A DNA stretch of 64,000 nt from Nymphaea colorata. Its lineage: Eukaryota > Streptophyta > Magnoliopsida > Nymphaeales > Nymphaeaceae. A program made the translations under genes and the position numbers. This document shows, piece after piece, positions 60,419-64,000 of the stretch. Every line of letters begins with the position of its first letter. Positions within the stretch are counted from its first letter, which is position 1. The notes under the pieces were generated by a model. The model was not told where the DNA came from. It did no database searches and worked only from the letters and a program-made list of their open reading frames with translations. Location of the stretch: the NCBI RefSeq assembly GCF_008831285.2, contig NC_045139.1, forward strand, positions 31,035,706 to 31,099,705, read 5' to 3'.

Positions 60419-60553
60419 ATTGGATCCATAAATAACTAATGAATTTATGGGGAGTTTGTTTATCTTGGATCTGAGATACCCACTACACCAACCGCCTTAG
60501 ATCCATAATACCCAATGAATTTATGGGGTGTTTGTTTATATTGGATCTGCGAT
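60419..60553. repeat. Imperfect tandem duplication, about 76-bp spacing
   Basis: TTGGATCCATAAATAACTAA followed by TGAATTTATGGGGAGTTTGT recurs as TTAGATCCATAATACCCAA with TGAATTTATGGGGTGTTTGT; both continue TTAT.TTGGATCTG.GAT. The second unit appears to open a decayed element that may end near AGCTTTCAAACATATC (60680-60695). Confidence 0.6.
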
Positions 60554-63011
60554 CCGAGGATTTGAGGTCAGGTCCCCTTCTTTCAAAAATCTAACCTTAG
60601 ATATGTGGTTTTAGCTAGCTACATACTGAGGATCTCAAATCCTCATTTTTAAGGATAGTGAAATCAGATGAAATCAGAAGCTTTCAAACATATCTTTATT
60701 GACACACAGTGAAGGGGAGAACCATGTGGTTGACCGCTTTAACTAGGGATCACATTTAACACCTTTCACCTACCAAGAACAGCCATTATCAAATAAATGA
60801 GAGGTGGATGCTGCTGTCACTTCATGATTTTGAGCTAATAAAAGGTCTTGTTGCCCAAGATGAAACAGATGATGGCCATGGTCTTGTCTTGTTTGGAAAT
60901 CTTACATCAAGATCGTATTTTATGTTCATATGGCAGTCAGAGGAATACATTTTCTTTTAACCTAACAAAACAAATTATGGAGCACAAAAATGAGCACAAT
61001 TTTTTTAACTTGGATGCATTTTTTTTTTCTTATTTTAACCTATCCCAATGTAAAGAGACAAAGAACAGTCTAGTCAGGATGAAATATTAGGTGGGTTGTG
61101 TTTGGTACTTCTGGCCCTTGAGATCCCTTCTGCCAACTAGAGACAGAAGGATATCTTCCAACTTGCAAAAGGAAAATGGCCTTGTCCTTCTCTGAAATGA
61201 AGAATAATGTATTTTTAGGTCTCTTGTGTAAAACATGTGGACAATAGGCCTTAGTAGTAAGTACTTCACCGAAGTTTCAGTAATTTTGTAAAAATAACAG
61301 AAGCACGCTCATGTTTGAGTAGTTTGCATTTAACTGCTTGAACTAAATACATTTTAGTGATATCAATTTGGCTGGATCTGGACCTGATGCAGTGTAACAA
61401 CAGGACCCAATTGGGCTTGGGCCTTTGATTCAATGAATCTGAATCCACTCTTTAGTAGTTTCGATTTAAAAAAATTAGAAATTAGAACAACCAATCACTT
61501 TAACGATCCCTTTTATAGGTTCTTGAAGATCTCTCACAATCTTCAATGCATGACTAAACTTTTGAGGTGTTACATATAGAGTCGTTCAACTTGATCCCTG
61601 TCTCCTCCTTGAGAGAGAGAGAGAGAGAGAAAATTAATTGGGTCTATTGTTTAAGTAAAGAGAGATGTACATAAAAAATTAGGATTGCCTCAAAATAGTA
61701 TTAATTGTGCCAATTATTTAATAGTTTCAACCATGTTTACTAATCCAAACACATTGTTTTAAAAGATATAATAAATTATATTTTATTGAAAAATCAAAGT
61801 GGCTTCAAAAATATACATTTTTTTTTTAAATGTTGAGAGACATGAATTATACATATAAAAAATAAGATGGAAGAAAGATGCCGAAAGGGAACTGACATGG
61901 GTGCATGTGCCACGCTTTTATTGAAGAAGAACCATAGATGCGAGTACTTCCCTTGTACTATTTGAGAAGCTTTGCTTCCCACCTCCACTCTCTCCTCAAA
62001 AAAAAAAAAAAAAACAAACAAACAAATTATATGTAAATTTTTAAAAGTTTTATTTATCTTATATAAAATTTTTAAAAAATTATATTTTAGCTTGGGTTAA
62101 AATTTTAAAATTATAATTCAACAGCTCCTATGAAAAAATGTATTTTATTATTATTTATTTTAAAATTTGTGTGCGTAAGAATTTTTGTGAAGCTCTTTTA
62201 TTATTATTTTTCCTTTATCAAATCATGTTATAACGTTTTAGGCGTGTAACTCGGGTGAAGTGACATCCTCTTGTAAGCTACGTGGTTGTCAATGTTGCTG
62301 TAGCAAACACAAGTGTTCGGCTTTTGGGCATTACGGGATGCTTTTCATATTAAAAAATAAAAAATAAAAGGTAGTCAAATTATTACAAATTAATGTTTGG
62401 AACTGGACAAGCCTTAGCGAATTTGTAAAAAAGGAAACAAATTCAATCGGAGAAGAGTTAACTCAAATTGAGGTAAAGATACTCATACATTTGATACATT
62501 GCCTCCTGTCTTTAGGGTCTCGAGCTGCAATCACATCAAAAGCCGATCATCATATCTTAATCGACAAAAAGACATAGTGCCCATAGAAATCAAATTATTA
62601 AGATTTTGCTTTTGTTTAGCGACCACAACCAGCCCAGCTCAAATCGATTAATCTTGACCGAACCAATTGTTATTAACTTGAAAAGGAGACCTACGCCTAC
62701 CTCTAAAATGAGAAGAAATAGTCTCAATTATTGAGACATGTGAGGTCTTCTCCCTTATCATACATGTGATCATACATAAATCCAAATGTATGCACCCAAT
62801 AACTTATCGCTTGATTCTTTAGAGATCCAAAAATAATGTCCATTCATCAAAATAAAAGAGACCCATCCAACTGAAAGTACGGAAAGAAAAAAAAATAAAA
62901 ACCATTTCTATAATATATATATATATAAATAAATTGAATGGTAAATCCTATATTTTTAAAGTCACCCATCCATTTAATCCAACTGTTCATTGATGGAGCG
63001 TAAATTCAAAG

Positions 63012-63069
63012 TTTATATATATATATATATATATATTATTTATTTATTTATTTATATATATATTTATAA
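63012..63069. repeat. (TA)n / (TTTA)n microsatellite
   Basis: A TA run followed by TTTA tetranucleotide repeats and a second TA run. Confidence 0.9.
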
Positions 63070-64000
63070 TTTGACATGGCCACATAATTTAAAATTATGT
63101 TGGCCGGGCGGCTCGCCCATGACGGGCCGGTCAAGTTGACAGGAGGTTAGATGGCCCTTTATTCCGTCAGCCACCTTCCAGAGGAAACCGTTTGCTGAGA
63201 AGCTTCTTTTCTCTTTCTCTCTCTTCTCTCTTACGTGGTGCTGACTGGAAATCGGGCCGTACGGACGGGAAGAGCATCCTGTCGCCTGACAGAGCACGTG
63301 ATGCTCCGGTACACGTTTTACAGCTAAAAAAAAATGATAAAAAAATAAATAATTTTTACGTTAATTACAGTATAAGTCTTTAACTTTCCAGTTTTCCGAT
63401 CCAATGCTTGGTATTTCATGCCCTTCCCAACTCAAATAACGAAGCTCAAAAACCAAGCGCGCCTTGGTAGAAGTTTGTAAGTTAACGTCGGACGTGGCAA
63501 ATTTAAAGAACCTTATAGCCTCGTGTTTGCGCGCTCTCCAGTCTTGAAATCCTCTTCTGGCAATTTTTCAGAAAGTTAGGGGACCATATCTGAAACTGAG
63601 AAGAACCAGGTTCTATTTTCACATTAGGAGAAAATCACTGTCCCCACGGAATAAATTCTTTTTTAATACACTAAATTCTCAAGAAAAATTTATTTTTAAT
63701 TGGAGAAATTCGCGGCGTTTGCTGATTAAGACCAACAAACGCGTTCTGCTGTTGTCGTCAATGCCATGTGGGGATCGAGAGTCGCATTGATTTATGGTTT
63801 CTGATTTTTTCCTCCTTTTTTTAGTCTACATCCTTTGATTGCTGACTAGGGTCTGACGTTGTGCGTGTTCACACAATATAGGCGGATGTCTATTGTCTAT
63901 TGATGACTAGATATCTTGTCACCTTATTAATCAATATACGGCTTCTTCTCCTTTTAAATATATGTTTTGCTTTACTTGCATATTTAATTTCAAAGGAAGA

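Larger units (their letters stand above)
59577..64000. other. Intergenic to window end, no supported gene
   Basis: Begins with the 3' UTR of the BIG BROTHER-like gene (AATAAA at 59651). It then holds short repeats, TA tracts and AT-rich sequence. The GC-richer patch at 63090-63310 and the TTTAAATATA near 63953 could belong to the promoter of a gene beyond the window, but no coding exon is visible. Confidence 0.45.

Overview
The window is nuclear DNA of a flowering plant. It holds GT-AG introns of very different sizes, plant-only protein families (DUF248 methyltransferase, GRAS regulator, plant UBX protein, BIG BROTHER-type RING ligase, arogenate dehydratase), long AT-rich intergenic stretches, GA/CT, TA and CA microsatellites, and small decayed DNA transposons. 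Nothing fixes the species. The roomy introns and wide gene spacing would fit an early-diverging angiosperm, but that is only a guess.

Seven protein genes can be reconstructed. In order: (1) 1-2741 (+), the 3' part of a CDC48-adaptor UBX protein of the PUX8 type, 8 exons, 5' end outside the window. (2) 5131-8933 (-), a complete 6-exon PMT15-18-type Golgi methyltransferase of 630 aa. (3) 23617-25467 (-), an intronless SCL28-type GRAS regulator. (4) 32867-33985 (+), an intronless arogenate/prephenate dehydratase-like protein that lacks the canonical phenylalanine-binding motif. (5) 41442-43281 (+), a two-exon nuclear-looking protein with a textbook APC/C destruction box. (6) 47335-51411 (+), RPB6, the common RNA polymerase subunit, split into 6 small exons. 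(7) 55124-59576 (+), a BIG BROTHER-like RING-H2 E3 ligase in 7 exons. In five of the six multi-exon or complete models checked by arithmetic the exon lengths sum to a whole number of codons and to the usual family length. The exon joints were chosen by GT/AG sites, phase and protein continuity.

The rest is intergenic: 2.7-5.1 kb, 9.3-23.4 kb, 25.5-32.8 kb, 34-41.4 kb, 51.4-54.3 kb and 59.6-64 kb. These stretches hold microsatellites and at least five short non-autonomous DNA transposons with recognisable ends. Three belong to one hAT-like family with a GAGCTCGA-rich interior (28241-28742, 29040-29366, 39759-40137). One is a GC-rich hAT-like element (21217-21634). One begins GGGG(C/G)CGTTTG and sits inside one unit of a tandem duplication whose second unit is empty (17906-18318). 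I saw no rRNA, convincing tRNA, CRISPR, organellar insertion or intact autonomous transposon.

There is no operon-like logic. Neighbours are independently transcribed plant genes. By family knowledge, SCL28 and BIG BROTHER both limit cell or organ size, and the D-box protein is probably cell-cycle controlled, but their proximity may well be chance. The most interesting single locus is the divergent dehydratase. No clearly new multi-gene system is visible.
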